This document shows positions 52,349 through 61,964 of a DNA stretch of 64,000 nt, piece by piece. Position 1 is the stretch's first letter. Every line of letters starts with the position of its first letter. The position numbers and the translations under genes were made by a program. The stretch is taken from NCBI RefSeq assembly GCF_000708675.1, contig NZ_JELR01000002.1, forward strand, positions 620,001 through 684,000. Direction: 5' to 3'. Source of the stretch: Microbulbifer sp. HZ11. GTDB taxonomy: Bacteria; Pseudomonadota; Gammaproteobacteria; Pseudomonadales; Cellvibrionaceae. The notes under the pieces were generated by a model. The model saw only the letters and a program-made list of their open reading frames with translations, did not search any database and was not told where the DNA came from.

Positions 52349-54343
52349 TCAGAAACGATAATCTACAGACAAACGTACATCGCGGCCGGCTTCGTACAGG
52401 CCGGATACGATTTCCCAGCCTGGAATGTCGCTGTAATCCCCTACGCTGGAGTGATCACGGTAGTGCTCGTCGAACAGGTTCTGTACCGCAAAGTTGACCG
52501 CCAGACTATCGTCCTGCAGCGGCTGCCAACGCAGGTAAATGTCGTGTACCTGGTAGCCCGGCTTATCAATGGTCTGTAGCTCATCAATCCAGCCCAGCTC
52601 CACGGAGCGGTGCAGTACATCAACGTCTATTCCCTGAACATGGGTCAGGTTCCAGCCGAGGTCCAGGCGATCAGTAAGCGCGTAATCCACGGCGAGGGTG
52701 AGTGTATCGCCTCGAGTATTACCCAGCCCGTTGTGCTCGTAACCCTCGATATCGTTGCCATTCAACGTGGAGTCATTGTGACTGTATGCAGCAGAGAGAT
52801 ACCACTTATCGTAGGTGTACGCAGCACTCAATTCGAAACCATCCGACTCCAGCTTTCCGATATTCTCGAACAGGTCCTCATCATAAATCACATCGTCAAT
52901 GGTGCTCTGATAGACTGCAGCCTTCAGTGCCAGGGCGTCTCCGGCATATTCCAGAGCCAGCTCATTGTTGTCCACGGATTCGGCCTTCAGGTCCGGATCG
53001 ATCTGGGCTATATCAAGGGTAAAGGAATCGCCAATTTCCTTGCCGCGCACGGCCTGGGCATGCCCTGCAGAAAGGGTCCAGGTATCGTTCAGCGCATAGG
53101 AAAAACCGACATTCGGGCTGACATCGTCGCTGCTGAATTCACCGTCAAAATTGTTCTGAGTCAATTCGTAACTGTCGTAACGCACACCGAAGCTGAGCAT
53201 CAGAGGCTCGCTCACCTGCCAGTGGTCCTGAATGTAGACTCCCTGCACACGCCCGGTCTCAGAAATGCTAGATGTCGAATCCACCTCGCGCCCACCGGCA
53301 ACCACTTTCTGGTTCCTCCGCTCAACCCCATAAATCAGCGTATGCGGGCCAAAACTGCTGGTGTTGCGGATATCAAAACCAATCGATGCGGTATTGCCGC
53401 CGTACAGGCCCCAGGGGCCATCTTGAACCATGTCGGCACTGGTATCGTAGGCGGTAACTTCCAGGTTCACCGCGTCGCTCAGACTGGCGCTGTAATTGGC
53501 TACCAGGGTTTCGCGCTCGGCGTCCATCGGATACAGCGTGTCACCTTCCCGCACGTACCAGTTTGGTCGGCGACCCAGTTCGCCGGACTCTTCACGCTGT
53601 TCATAGCTGACGGTCAGTTTCTGGTTTTCAGAAATGTCACCGCTGACCTTTACAAAGGCCAGGCTCTGGTCGGCGGCGGTTGCGAGAATTTCATTCCCAT
53701 CGCCATCTTCCATGTTGTCGCGCTCGACCTGTACAAATGAGCCGATCACACCCCAGTTCTCACTGAGCTTGCCGTACACGGAAGCGCTGCCCTTGCTGCC
53801 GTCGTTACTGAAGTAAGCGCCCTTGACCCGCGCGCCAAACTGCTCGTCGCTGGCCAGCAGATCATCGGCATCCTTGGTCTTGAAGCGGATGGCACCACCA
53901 ATGGCACCGGGACCGCTGGTGGCTTCACCGGCTCCGGACTGCACCTCCACCTTGTCCAGGAGTTCCGGCTCGATGGAGACACGGCCGATATGGTGGAACA
54001 GGGTACCTGTCTGCGGAGCGCCATCCACGGTAACGTTCAGCAGGGTATCTTCCATACCGCGGATATAGACCTTCTGGGCAATACCGATAGAGCCCCCCAC
54101 GGACACCGATGGGATATGACGAAAGATATCCGCCAGATCATTGGCCTGCTGCTTCTCCAGTTGCTCCGGAGTGATTTCGGAATCAGTGGCCACACCCACC
54201 ACAACGACGCTTTCCAGGCTTTCCCGCTCTGCCTGCTCATCTGCAGCGAAAGCGGAAGTCGCAGTAAGTGCGCTGGTAGAAAGCGCGCCGGTCGCGAGTA
54301 GCGGCAGCAGCGCGCAGTGGTTGAGCAGGGATTTGTTGGGCAT
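52349..54343 (-). CDS. TonB-dependent outer-membrane receptor
   Basis: 664 aa with signal peptide (LLATGALSTSALTATSAFAA). Plug domain: ESVVVVGVATDSEITPEQLE, DIFRHIPSVSVGGSIGIAQK, VYIRGMEDTLLNVTVDGAPQ, VEVQSGAGEATSGPGAIGGA; barrel to the C-terminal Phe (DVRLSVDYRF). The VYIRGMEDTLLNVTVDGA plug motif is typical of receptors for iron complexes or haem rather than B12. AAGGAAAG precedes the ATG. It sits between a PepSY gene and a two-component system. Confidence 0.92.
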   Translation of the reverse strand: MPNKSLLNHCALLPLLATGALSTSALTATSAFAADEQAERESLESVVVVGVATDSEITPEQLEKQQANDLADIFRHIPSVSVGGSIGIAQKVYIRGMEDTLLNVTVDGAPQTGTLFHHIGRVSIEPELLDKVEVQSGAGEATSGPGAIGGAIRFKTKDADDLLASDEQFGARVKGAYFSNDGSKGSASVYGKLSENWGVIGSFVQVERDNMEDGDGNEILATAADQSLAFVKVSGDISENQKLTVSYEQREESGELGRRPNWYVREGDTLYPMDAERETLVANYSASLSDAVNLEVTAYDTSADMVQDGPWGLYGGNTASIGFDIRNTSSFGPHTLIYGVERRNQKVVAGGREVDSTSSISETGRVQGVYIQDHWQVSEPLMLSFGVRYDSYELTQNNFDGEFSSDDVSPNVGFSYALNDTWTLSAGHAQAVRGKEIGDSFTLDIAQIDPDLKAESVDNNELALEYAGDALALKAAVYQSTIDDVIYDEDLFENIGKLESDGFELSAAYTYDKWYLSAAYSHNDSTLNGNDIEGYEHNGLGNTRGDTLTLAVDYALTDRLDLGWNLTHVQGIDVDVLHRSVELGWIDELQTIDKPGYQVHDIYLRWQPLQDDSLAVNFAVQNLFDEHYRDHSSVGDYSDIPGWEIVSGLYEAGRDVRLSVDYRF

Positions 54344-54399
54344 TGGGCTTTCCTTTTCAGGTGAATCAGGTGGATTCGCAGTTTCACTTAACCGTAAAC

Positions 54400-54418
54400 G
54401 CGAATTATTCCTATTAGC
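54400..54418 (-). promoter_or_regulatory. Weak Fur-box-like site upstream of the TonB receptor
   Basis: Minus strand GCTAATAGGAATAATTCGC, about 57 bp before the receptor ATG; by eye it matches the classical 19-bp Fur box at 12 positions. It would fit iron control, but the match is modest. Confidence 0.35.
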
Positions 54419-54469
54419 CCTTTTAAAGTACAGCCCTGTTGCAATTGTTACATTGAGCGCCGGTACCAG

Positions 54470-55843
54470 CTAGGTCGCCGGCAAGATAATCGTCATACAC
54501 AGACCGCCACCCGGGCGGTTGCTGGCATCGACCTCTCCGCCCACCGCCTTGAGCTGACGGCGCGCAAGTGCCAGCCCGAGCCCAACCCCACCGGAGCGAC
54601 CATTGCCTGACTGGCCGGTATTACGCGAGGGGTCCGCCTGGAAAAAGGGGCGGAATATGGTCTCCAACAGTGCCTCAGGCACGCCGGGGCCGCGATCTTG
54701 AACCGTGACTCTAAACCCCGCCTTACCCCCCTCCAACGGGTAGTCCCCCAGCGCTATCTCCACCGCCTCACCCGTCGGGGTATAGCGCAGGGCGTTGCGC
54801 AGGATATTTTCCAGCGCCTGGCCCACCGCCTGGTGGTTGCTGTTTTTGAGCTCGGCGGAATCCGGCAGGCAGGTGTGTATATTCCGGTCCGGGAATTCGA
54901 AGCGGGCGTCATCCACAATCACATCGATCAGATCCACCAGATCCAGGGTTTCCTGATTCAATTGCGGTTGCTCGTTATCGAGCCACGCCAGTGCCAGAGT
55001 GTCTTCCGTCAGCTTGCGGAAATGCCGGGATTCCCGATACAGGCGCTGAACATCGGGATCCCCGGGGTACTGCTTGCCGAGACTTTCGATGGCAATTTCC
55101 AGACGTGTGAGCGGAGTGCGCAGTTCGTGGGAAAAATCAGCGATCAACTGGCGCTGATTCACCAGCTGCTCACCGATGCGCGCGGCCATCTGGTCAAAGG
55201 TGGTAGCGAGCTCGCTGAACTCGTCTTTGCGCCGCCCCAGTTGCGGGCGCACCCGCACAGAAAAATCGCCCCGACTGAAGTCCCGGGTAGCCCGTTGCAG
55301 ACTGCCGAGAGGCTTCATGATATGTCGGTACAGCAGCATCGATACTATGGCCAGGATCAGCGCCGGCAGGAAAATCTGCAGCAGAAGACGGGTGGTCTGC
55401 CAGTGGCTGCCGGGGCGCATCCGGTCTGGTAGCAGTACCAGGAAACTGGTATCGGAATTCTCAAACGGAATCTCCATCACCGGGTTATTTTCAAAATACA
55501 GGTGAATCTTCCACTCCACGTCCCGCCCCAGGTTGTTTCCGCTATAGCGATCTTCGAGGCCGCGGCTGCCGGCGACGTGGCGAATACTGTAGCCAACGAC
55601 TGCCGCAAGGGTTTCCTCCCGATACTGCAAATTTTCCAACCACTCTTGCAGCGATGCCATATCCCCGGAGCGGTAGCGCGTTTCCGCCTCCCGTCCCCAC
55701 CCGCGCAACTCGTTCCGGTGCGCCTGGCTGAGCATGCTCATCTCCTCCTCAGCGCGCACCGTCACATAATTGATCAGGTAAAACATGGCGACGATACCGG
55801 CGGTGATCAGCAGAATCAGTTTCCACAGCAGAAGTCGGTTCAT
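54470..55843 (-). CDS. Sensor histidine kinase (EnvZ/QseC-like)
   Basis: 457 aa. Two transmembrane helices (LILLITAGIVAMFYLINYVT and ILALIVSML-like LFLPALILAIVSMLLYRHIM region) around a periplasmic sensor of about 130 residues, then HAMP (MKPLGSLQRATRDFSRGDFS), H-box ADFSHELRTPLTRLEIAIES, N-box ENILRNALRYT, and G boxes VQDRGPGVPEALL and GGVGLGLALARRQLKAVGG. Its ATG overlaps the regulator stop by 4 bp, so the pair is translationally coupled. Confidence 0.92.
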   Translation of the reverse strand: MNRLLLWKLILLITAGIVAMFYLINYVTVRAEEEMSMLSQAHRNELRGWGREAETRYRSGDMASLQEWLENLQYREETLAAVVGYSIRHVAGSRGLEDRYSGNNLGRDVEWKIHLYFENNPVMEIPFENSDTSFLVLLPDRMRPGSHWQTTRLLLQIFLPALILAIVSMLLYRHIMKPLGSLQRATRDFSRGDFSVRVRPQLGRRKDEFSELATTFDQMAARIGEQLVNQRQLIADFSHELRTPLTRLEIAIESLGKQYPGDPDVQRLYRESRHFRKLTEDTLALAWLDNEQPQLNQETLDLVDLIDVIVDDARFEFPDRNIHTCLPDSAELKNSNHQAVGQALENILRNALRYTPTGEAVEIALGDYPLEGGKAGFRVTVQDRGPGVPEALLETIFRPFFQADPSRNTGQSGNGRSGGVGLGLALARRQLKAVGGEVDASNRPGGGLCMTIILPAT

Positions 55844-56559
55844 TTCAGACAGTACCCCTGCCCGCGCACCGTTTGCAGGCGCTCACCGCGCCAGCCGGCC
55901 TGGGTGAGCTTGCGGCGTACCCGGCTCAGATGCATATCCAGGCTGCGGTCAAAGGCGCCGAGGGGGCGATTGAGCACTTCTCGCGAAAGATAGGCCTTGC
56001 TCAGGACTTCTCCGCGATTTGCCGCCAGCTCCCACAGCAGGTTGAACTGAATCGCGGTGAGCTCCATCTCCCGTGCCCCTACCCGCACCGTCAGGTCCGA
56101 CAACCGCAGACGCAACTGATCGATTTCCAGGAATTCGCGCTTTTGCACGACCTGCGGTTGCGCGCGGCGCAGAAGTGCCTCAACCCGTAACAGCAGTTCC
56201 TCTTGGTTGAACGGCTTGGAAATATAGTCGTCGGCGCCGTGACGCAGCCCGGTAATCCGCTCTTCTTCCGCGCCCTTGGCGGTAACGATAATGACCGGAA
56301 CCTGACTGGATTTGCGCAGCAGACGCAGTACAGAAAGACCATCCAGTTTCGGTAACATCAGATCCAGTAGGATCAGCTGATAGGGTTGGGCCGCCACCTC
56401 CTGCAACACCGCTTCCCCGTCCCAGCAACTGCCGGTCTGATAGCCAGCATCGCGGATCAGGGAGGCGATCTGCTGATTGAGCTCGGCGTCGTCTTCGGCG
56501 ATCAGAATACGGCAGCTGGCAGCGTCTGGATTGGGGTAGAGATTGCGATCGGGGTTCAT
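55840..56559 (-). CDS. OmpR-family response regulator
   Basis: 239 aa from the ATG at 56559 (MNPDRNLYPNPDAASCRILI); the frame is open to a GTG at 56613 but no ribosome site favours it. Receiver: ILIAEDDAELNQ, phospho-Asp in YQLILLDLMLPKLDGLSVLR, VIIVTAKGAEEERI, ADDYISKPFNQEELL. Winged-helix output: LTAIQFNLLWELAANRGEVL, then LGAFDRSLDMHLSRVRRKLT and VRGQGYCLK. Placed directly upstream of the TonB receptor, it may control metal uptake or envelope genes (inference). Confidence 0.93.
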   Translation of the reverse strand: MNPDRNLYPNPDAASCRILIAEDDAELNQQIASLIRDAGYQTGSCWDGEAVLQEVAAQPYQLILLDLMLPKLDGLSVLRLLRKSSQVPVIIVTAKGAEEERITGLRHGADDYISKPFNQEELLLRVEALLRRAQPQVVQKREFLEIDQLRLRLSDLTVRVGAREMELTAIQFNLLWELAANRGEVLSKAYLSREVLNRPLGAFDRSLDMHLSRVRRKLTQAGWRGERLQTVRGQGYCLK

Positions 56560-56614
56560 GAAGCGGTACGGGGGGAATGGGTTATTTGCCGGGCAGACTA
56601 TCAAAACTCCCACA

Positions 56615-56662
56615 AAAAAACCCGCAAGCCAGATACCACGTGGGCATATGGCTTGCGGGTTT
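56615..56662 (-). terminator. Intrinsic terminator of rsgA
   Basis: AAACCCGCAAGCCA and TGGCTTGCGGGTTT as perfect arms (56618-56631, 56649-56662) followed on the minus strand by a run of T residues; 25 bp past the rsgA stop. Confidence 0.88.
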
Positions 56663-56686
56663 ATCGCGTTGCACGGGTGTTAACAG

Positions 56687-57817
56687 TCAGTCGACACGCT
56701 TTTTATGGGCCCGCGCGTGGCTCTGCACCGAGCGGTAAAACTGCCCGAGGGCACGGTCGTCCGCACGGGTTTCCGCCAGCGTCTTGCTGTTGCGCGCCAC
56801 TTCCCGTTCCAGCTTGCGCCAGTTGCGCAGACGCCGCTCGTCCAGCTCGCCGGAATCGACCGCCGCCTGCACCGCACAACCGGGTTCCGACTGGTGGGCG
56901 CAATCGGCAAAGCGGCATTTTGCGGCCAGTGCACTGATATCCGCAAAGGTTGCCGCCAGCCCTTCGCTTACATCGGCGAGTCCAAGCTCACGCATACCCG
57001 GGCTGTCCAGCAGCAAGCCACCACCGGGAATGGCGTAGAGGGCACGGTGCCGGGTGGTGTGCCGGCCCTTGCTGTCGTCCTCGCGGATACCACCGGTCTC
57101 GGCCAGCTCGGTGCCGGCGAGATTGTTCAACAGCGTGGATTTACCCACACCGGATGAGCCCAGCAGTGCCAGGGTTTCTCCACTGCGGCAGTATTCGCGC
57201 AGCGGCTCCACACTCTCGGCATCCAACGCGTTCACTAACACCACTGGCAGGTCGCGATACCCGTTGAGGGCGTTGCGATACTGTTCATGGTCTTGGTCCA
57301 GGTCCGCCTTGGTAAGCACCAGACAGGCGCGACAACCGGCTTCTTTCACCAGAGCCAGGTAGCGCTCTACCCGCGACAGGTTGAAGTCGTGATTGCACGA
57401 GGAAACGATCAGCACGTTATCCACATTCGCCGCGATCAGCTGCGCCTGCTTGGCCCCGGGCGCCATGCGCTTGAACAGACTGACGCGGTCGAGCCTGCGG
57501 ACCGGCCTGCGGGTTTCCCGCTCCAGCAACAGCCAGTCGCCCACCGTGGGCCGCTCGGCCGCGCCTTCAAACAGCGGGCCGTTTACCAGCACCGCCTCGT
57601 CACCGGCGTCACCTGCCACTTCAATCTGACTGCGATGCACCGCCATCACCTTGACCGGCTCGCACTCGCTCAACTCGTCCAGGCTCAGCTGTTGCTGAAA
57701 GAACGGCTTCCAGCCAAGAGCGTTAAGCGGCGAAATACTGGCCTGACGGTTATTGTCCGTACACGGAGAGGCACCGCGCCGAAATGCCGGGCGGCGTGAA
57801 ATCAGGGATTTACTCAA
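56687..57817 (-). CDS. rsgA: Ribosome small-subunit-dependent GTPase A
   Basis: 376 aa circularly permuted GTPase of 30S maturation. N-terminal OB-type region (about 55-115), then the G motifs in permuted order: G4 TKAD at 169-172, G1 GSSGVGKST at 220-228, switch region GGIREDDSKGRHTTRH, G3 DSPG at 271-274, and the C-terminal zinc knuckle CRFADCAHQSEPGC (301-314). The first 35 residues are a basic extension. This subtype differs from classical RsgA near orn, so it may be a second copy. Confidence 0.93.
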   Translation of the reverse strand: MSKSLISRRPAFRRGASPCTDNNRQASISPLNALGWKPFFQQQLSLDELSECEPVKVMAVHRSQIEVAGDAGDEAVLVNGPLFEGAAERPTVGDWLLLERETRRPVRRLDRVSLFKRMAPGAKQAQLIAANVDNVLIVSSCNHDFNLSRVERYLALVKEAGCRACLVLTKADLDQDHEQYRNALNGYRDLPVVLVNALDAESVEPLREYCRSGETLALLGSSGVGKSTLLNNLAGTELAETGGIREDDSKGRHTTRHRALYAIPGGGLLLDSPGMRELGLADVSEGLAATFADISALAAKCRFADCAHQSEPGCAVQAAVDSGELDERRLRNWRKLEREVARNSKTLAETRADDRALGQFYRSVQSHARAHKKRVD

Positions 57818-57929
57818 TGTCCTAAACCCTCAAGAGTGCCTGACACGATTTTGTGACTGTCAGGCACAGATCATTCTAGCCTCATATCCAGAGACACTCT
57901 GGACAGGGGCACGATTGGATGGGGTTTCC

Positions 57930-58075
57930 GGGCGGGACCGCTGAAAAACGTAGCGAGCGGTTGTCTGGTGGTTACCGCCGGAGCGCAGGAAGCGGAGTGT
58001 ACTTAAGTACATGAGCATTCCGAGCACCGCCGGGAATCGCCAGGCAGACGCGCAGTAGTTTTTCAGGGGTTCCGA
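57930..58075. repeat. Large intergenic palindrome centred on GTACTTAAGTAC
   Basis: Upstream of rsgA. Arms CTGAAAAAC (57941-57949) and GTTTTTCAG (58058-58066), further paired segments (GGTGGTTACCGCCGG with CCGCCGGGAATCGCC) and a central AGTGTACTTAAGTACATGAG. The GGAAGCGGAGTGTACTTAAG...GAGCATTCCGAGCACCG pattern resembles a repeat that occurs widely in marine gammaproteobacteria. It is unrelated to the GGATGGGTT hairpins. Confidence 0.75.
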
Positions 58076-58082
58076 GGGAACC

Positions 58083-58671
58083 CGACAAAAAGGGAACTTG
58101 CCGGGCAGGTGGCTGACTAGGTTACGGTCAGTCGCGGCTGGCCCGGCGGGGGTTGGATACACTCATCAACAAGCCTCCGCTGGTGGAATTTCGCGCAATT
58201 TAGCAGGGCAGCCGCCCCTGTGCAATAGGATAGAAAAACAGACGGGCTACGAAGTGCCCAGCGCTACAGGAGGTAGCGCCCGCGGCCGCAGGCCGGCGCG
58301 AGCAATCGAAAACCCAGCAGAGCCACGCCTCTGCGCCAGCGTTTTCGATTGCGTCGGAGAGAAAAATGACATGGATGTCATTTGTCTCGACGGCACATAA
58401 AACACAAAAACAAAAGCCGGCATAACGCCGGCCCTTATATCTTACCGCTGGAGGTACATCACCTTTCTCGACCGCCAACGATCAGATAACTTTGAGTATA
58501 GACACAATTTCTGAGCACGCTGTCCCTGAGTAACTGATTTGCTCTTCCTGAGCATTTCTCGCGCTCTGCATCTTGCTCACGTATAGATTGGCGTTTTCCC
58601 GTTGCCTTACCGTGACGGTTTTATGAAAGGTTTGTGACAGAGAAAGCGGCTCGCAGTCACCATTTCCACCT
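58083..58671 (-). other. Gene-free stretch with several hairpins upstream of rsgA and downstream of ribA
   Basis: About 590 bp without a gene. Hairpins: GCGCTAC-aggag-GTAGCGC (58261-58279); GCAATCGAAAAC (58302-58313) with GTTTTCGATTGC (58341-58352) enclosing GCAGAG/CTCTGC; ATGACATggATGTCAT (58366-58381); and GCCGGC-ataac-GCCGGC near 58420. These sit between the 3' end of the rib operon and the divergent repeat, and may end the minus-strand operon transcript. Confidence 0.55.
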
Positions 58672-59283
58672 TCACCCCTCCTCGGTACCGCTCTCGTCGT
58701 CGAACAGGTGCCCCAGCTTGCCCTTTTTGGTGGACAGGTAGTTCACATTGTGGGGATTGCGACCGGACTGATGTGGCAGGCGCTCACTGACCTCCACACC
58801 CAGATCCTGCAGTGCCTTTACCTTGCGGGGGTTGTTGGTCATCAGGCGAATCGACTGGATCCCCAGGTGCTCGATCATCGGCTTCAGAATCGAGTAGTCG
58901 CGCATATCCGCGCCAAATCCCAGCTGTTCATTGGCCTCCACCGTATCCGCCCCTGCATCCTGAAGGTGGTAGGCACGGATCTTGTTCAACAGACCGATCC
59001 CGCGGCCCTCCTGGCGCAGATAGAAAACCACACCCCGTCCCTCGGTGGCAATGCGATGCATGGCGTGCTGCAACTGGGCACCGCAATCACAGCGCAGGGA
59101 AAACAGTCCATCCCCGGTCAGGCACTCGGAATGAATACGGGCCAGCACCGGCTCATCCGTATCCAGATCCCCCATGCTCAGAACCACATGTTCCTTGCCG
59201 GTTTCCACTTCTTCAAAACCGTGCATCTCGAACATGCCCCAGGAAGTGGGCAGTTTGCAGGATTCCACAAAACGAATGGTCAA
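58672..59283 (-). CDS. ribA: GTP cyclohydrolase II
   Basis: First committed enzyme of riboflavin synthesis (GTP to the diaminopyrimidine phosphate plus formate). 203 aa from a TTG at 59283, chosen because ACGAGGT lies just upstream and it gives the family N terminus ([15 protein letters not shown]); the frame is open to a TTG at 59319. Zinc ligands are intact in [20 protein letters not shown], and the catalytic [20 protein letters not shown] is complete. It complements the degenerate cyclohydrolase domain of ribBA at 62.7 kb. Confidence 0.95.
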   Translation of the reverse strand: MTIRFVESCKLPTSWGMFEMHGFEEVETGKEHVVLSMGDLDTDEPVLARIHSECLTGDGLFSLRCDCGAQLQHAMHRIATEGRGVVFYLRQEGRGIGLLNKIRAYHLQDAGADTVEANEQLGFGADMRDYSILKPMIEHLGIQSIRLMTNNPRKVKALQDLGVEVSERLPHQSGRNPHNVNYLSTKKGKLGHLFDDESGTEEG

Positions 59284-59315
59284 ACTGATACCTCGTAATC
59301 CATCAAAATGCGTGA

Positions 59316-59957
59316 TCAATTGCGCGCGCGCAGCAACAACAGGCCATCCTGTTGCTGCATATCCACGCGGCTCAAAAAACTGTTGCCCAACAGAGTCACC
59401 TGAGGAAAGTCACTTCCCAGCACCGTGGCATCCACGTTGTGAACGGTAATACCGCCAATAGTGACACTGGCGAGATTCAGGCGATAGGCCTTCTCCACAC
59501 CGCTGGCGGTGGAGACGGTCATCGGTCGCGCGCGGGCGAGATCCAACCCTAGGCTCTTTGCGGTGGGGTAGTTGAACGCGATACTGGTCGCGCCGGTATC
59601 CACCATCACATCCACCCGGCGGCCATTGATCCAGGCGGTGGTGCTGTAGTGACCACGACTGTCTGCGTTAAGGCGCACCTCCGCCCGCTCCACCTGCTGA
59701 TAATTCGCCGCTACCGGTGCCGCCAGGGTGAGCTTCTGCTCTCGGCCATCAATCAACACCAGTGCGTAATCGCTGGTAACCGAAACCAGCCTGACCCCTT
59801 CCGGCGACGTTTTCCCGGACTTCAGCAACCGTTGTTTGCCATCAATTTCAAACATGGCACTGGTGCCGAAGATCGCCTGCAAGCGCACGTCCTGTGCGTT
59901 GCTAACCAGCGGTGACAGCGCGAGAGCGATTGATACCAACAGGTTGTGTATTTTCAT
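59316..59957 (-). CDS. Retropepsin-like aspartic protease, secreted
   Basis: 213 aa with signal peptide ([16 protein letters not shown]). The second half is a single retropepsin-type domain with the active-site motif [16 protein letters not shown] and the flap-like [14 protein letters not shown]; a second hydrophobic-Gly element is [13 protein letters not shown]. The first half is a small beta domain ([20 protein letters not shown]). Related clan AA proteases act in the periplasm, as dimers. In-operon position between ribA and pgpA. Confidence 0.9.
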   Translation of the reverse strand: MKIHNLLVSIALALSPLVSNAQDVRLQAIFGTSAMFEIDGKQRLLKSGKTSPEGVRLVSVTSDYALVLIDGREQKLTLAAPVAANYQQVERAEVRLNADSRGHYSTTAWINGRRVDVMVDTGATSIAFNYPTAKSLGLDLARARPMTVSTASGVEKAYRLNLASVTIGGITVHNVDATVLGSDFPQVTLLGNSFLSRVDMQQQDGLLLLRARN

Positions 59958-59969
59958 GGGCGTCCTGCC

Positions 59970-60500
59970 TCAGAGAATGTGAATCAGGTATGCCGTGCCC
60001 TGTAACACCAGCGCGGCATAGATGCCCGCCAGTATATCGTCGAGCATAATTCCCAGACCACCGTGAACCCGGCGATCGACCCAGCCGATAGGCTGAGGTT
60101 TTGCGATATCAAAAATCCGGAACAGTACAAAGCCGTACACGGCCCACAGCCAGCCGGCGGGGGCCATAAACATGGTGAGCCAGTAGCCGACAAATTCGTC
60201 CCACACGATACCACCGTGATCGTGCACACCGAGCTTTTTCGAGGAGGCGCCGCACAGGTAACAGCCGAGAATAAACGTCACCAGGATCACGCCCATATAG
60301 GCGACCGGTGACAGAAACTGCAGGCCGTACCAGAAAGGAATTGCAGCCAGGGTACCGAAGGTTCCCGGCGCTTTTCTGGCAAGGCCGGAGCCGAAACCAA
60401 ATGCCAGCAGCATGACCGGGCTGCGAAGCAGCTCGGAAAATGTCGGCGTTGGCAGCGGGGTCTTTTTCTCGCTCATCATTATGTTTTGTTTACCCGTCAT
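59970..60500 (-). CDS. pgpA: Phosphatidylglycerophosphatase A
   Basis: 176-aa inner-membrane enzyme removing phosphate from phosphatidylglycerol phosphate. Four helices; family motifs FGFGSGLARKAPGTFGTLAA, the DHGGIVWDEFVGYWL block with the catalytic acidic residues, FRIFDIAKPQPIGWVDRRVH and GLGIMLDDILAGIYAAL. Follows thiL by 22 bp, as in the conserved nusB-thiL-pgpA order. Confidence 0.95.
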   Translation of the reverse strand: MTGKQNIMMSEKKTPLPTPTFSELLRSPVMLLAFGFGSGLARKAPGTFGTLAAIPFWYGLQFLSPVAYMGVILVTFILGCYLCGASSKKLGVHDHGGIVWDEFVGYWLTMFMAPAGWLWAVYGFVLFRIFDIAKPQPIGWVDRRVHGGLGIMLDDILAGIYAALVLQGTAYLIHIL

Positions 60501-60522
60501 TCTTTTCCATCAATCTTTACCG

Positions 60523-61500
60523 TCAAAAATGCCGGTAACCGGAACCGCGCGGCTGCCAAGGATTGCCATGCAAACGACAGCGGATACCCGGTTCTGCACT
60601 CATGCGACCAATGGCGGTGATTGGCAGGTTCAGCTTATCCACAGTATCCAGGTGCTGTTCGGGAACGGTGAAACACAGTTGATAGTCGTCCCCGCCGGTG
60701 AGTGCGGTTTCCAGTGCGCTTTCCGTATTGCATTCCGCATTCATCGACTGCGCCAGTCCGGCTACCGGGAGCTCTTCCAATTCCAGCTCTGCGCCAAGTT
60801 TGCTCGCTTCGCAGATATGCGAGAGATCCGCAAGCAGCCCGTCGGAAATATCCAGTGCGGCGCTGGCGTAATTGCCAATGGCGCGGGCCACGGCGAACTG
60901 CGGCTCGGGAAAATAATACGCGGCTTCCATCTGCTGACGCTGTTCAGCAGTGCCTACCATCTCACCGAGCGCGATCGGCAGCGCCGCGGCGGCGGCGCCC
61001 AGCTGATTGGAGACAAAAACGGTATCCCCGGCGCGGGCCCCGTCGCGGCGCAGTGGTTTTTCACAGGCGCCGGTGACCTGAATGGTGATGGATAGCGGGC
61101 CTTTTGTGGTATCGCCTCCCACCAGAGTCACTCCGTACAAGTCTGCCGTTTCCGCCAGACCGCGGGCGAAGGGGGCCAGCCACTGCGGATCGCTTTGCGG
61201 CAACGTCAGTGCGAGGGTGAACCACAGGGGTTCGGCATTCATGGCGGCGAGGTCGGAGAGATTGACCCGCAGTGCGCGGCTGGCAATACGGTATGGATCA
61301 GCGTTTGCGGGAAAGTGCACATCTGCCACCAGGGTATCGACGCTGGTGGCGAGGGTTTTGCCAGCAGGGGGATTCAATAGCGCGCAGTCGTCGCCGATCC
61401 CCAGTACCACCGTATTTGCCGCACTGCCCGGCCGGGCTCCGGTCTGAAAACGGGAGCTGAAGTACTCCCGAATCAATTCAAATTCACCGGGGCCGGGCAT
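60523..61500 (-). CDS. thiL: Thiamine-monophosphate kinase
   Basis: 325 aa. Makes thiamine diphosphate from thiamine monophosphate, the cofactor also used by Dxs. Motifs: LGIGDDCALLNPP, TSVDTLVADVHFP, ALRVNLSDLAAMNAEPLWFT, TLVGGDTTKGPLSITIQVTG, ALDISDGLLADLSHI and GGDDYQLCFTVP. Seven bases after nusB. Confidence 0.96.
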   Translation of the reverse strand: MPGPGEFELIREYFSSRFQTGARPGSAANTVVLGIGDDCALLNPPAGKTLATSVDTLVADVHFPANADPYRIASRALRVNLSDLAAMNAEPLWFTLALTLPQSDPQWLAPFARGLAETADLYGVTLVGGDTTKGPLSITIQVTGACEKPLRRDGARAGDTVFVSNQLGAAAAALPIALGEMVGTAEQRQQMEAAYYFPEPQFAVARAIGNYASAALDISDGLLADLSHICEASKLGAELELEELPVAGLAQSMNAECNTESALETALTGGDDYQLCFTVPEQHLDTVDKLNLPITAIGRMSAEPGIRCRLHGNPWQPRGSGYRHF

Positions 61501-61507
61501 GGGCGGT

Positions 61508-61948
61508 TTAGCCTTTGTCGGCCTTTACTTCGACACTGCGCTCTTTGGCCGCAACTTTGTCGAGGATGCCGTTGATAAATTTAAACGCGTCGGTGGGGCC
61601 GAATTTTTTCGCCAGGGCGACGGCTTCGTTGATGACGACCTTGTAGGGTACGTCGACGCGGTTTTTCATCTCATAGGTGGACATGCGCAACAGGGCGCGG
61701 GATACCGGGTCCAGTTCTTCGACGTCGCGATCGAGGTACTGGCTGTAGGCGCCTTCGACTTCGTCGAGATTTTTCGCTACACCGTGGAAGAGTTCGCGAA
61801 AGTAGGCCACGTCAGTTTTGCTCATGTCGTTGTCGGCATGAAACTCGGCTTCAATGGTGTTCAGGCTGGAGCCTGCCATTTGCCACTGGTACAGGGCCTG
61901 CATGGCGTAGTGGCGGGCCTTGCGGCGGGCGGATGCGGTTACGGTCAT
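61508..61948 (-). CDS. nusB: Transcription antitermination factor NusB
   Basis: 146 aa all-helical protein binding boxA RNA with NusE (S10) in rRNA antitermination. Motifs RRKARHYAMQALYQWQMAGS at the start, ALLRMSTYEMKNRVDVPYKV and VINEAVALAKKFGPTDAFKF, then INGILDKVA at the end. Between ribH and thiL, as in most gammaproteobacteria. Confidence 0.97.
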   Translation of the reverse strand: MTVTASARRKARHYAMQALYQWQMAGSSLNTIEAEFHADNDMSKTDVAYFRELFHGVAKNLDEVEGAYSQYLDRDVEELDPVSRALLRMSTYEMKNRVDVPYKVVINEAVALAKKFGPTDAFKFINGILDKVAAKERSVEVKADKG

Positions 61949-61964
61949 TTCAGTGATTTCTCAA

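Noticed and set aside
57930..58075. Another member of the GGATGGGTT hairpin family
   Set aside because: It lacks the core and is centred on GTACTTAAGTAC; it belongs to a different repeat type.
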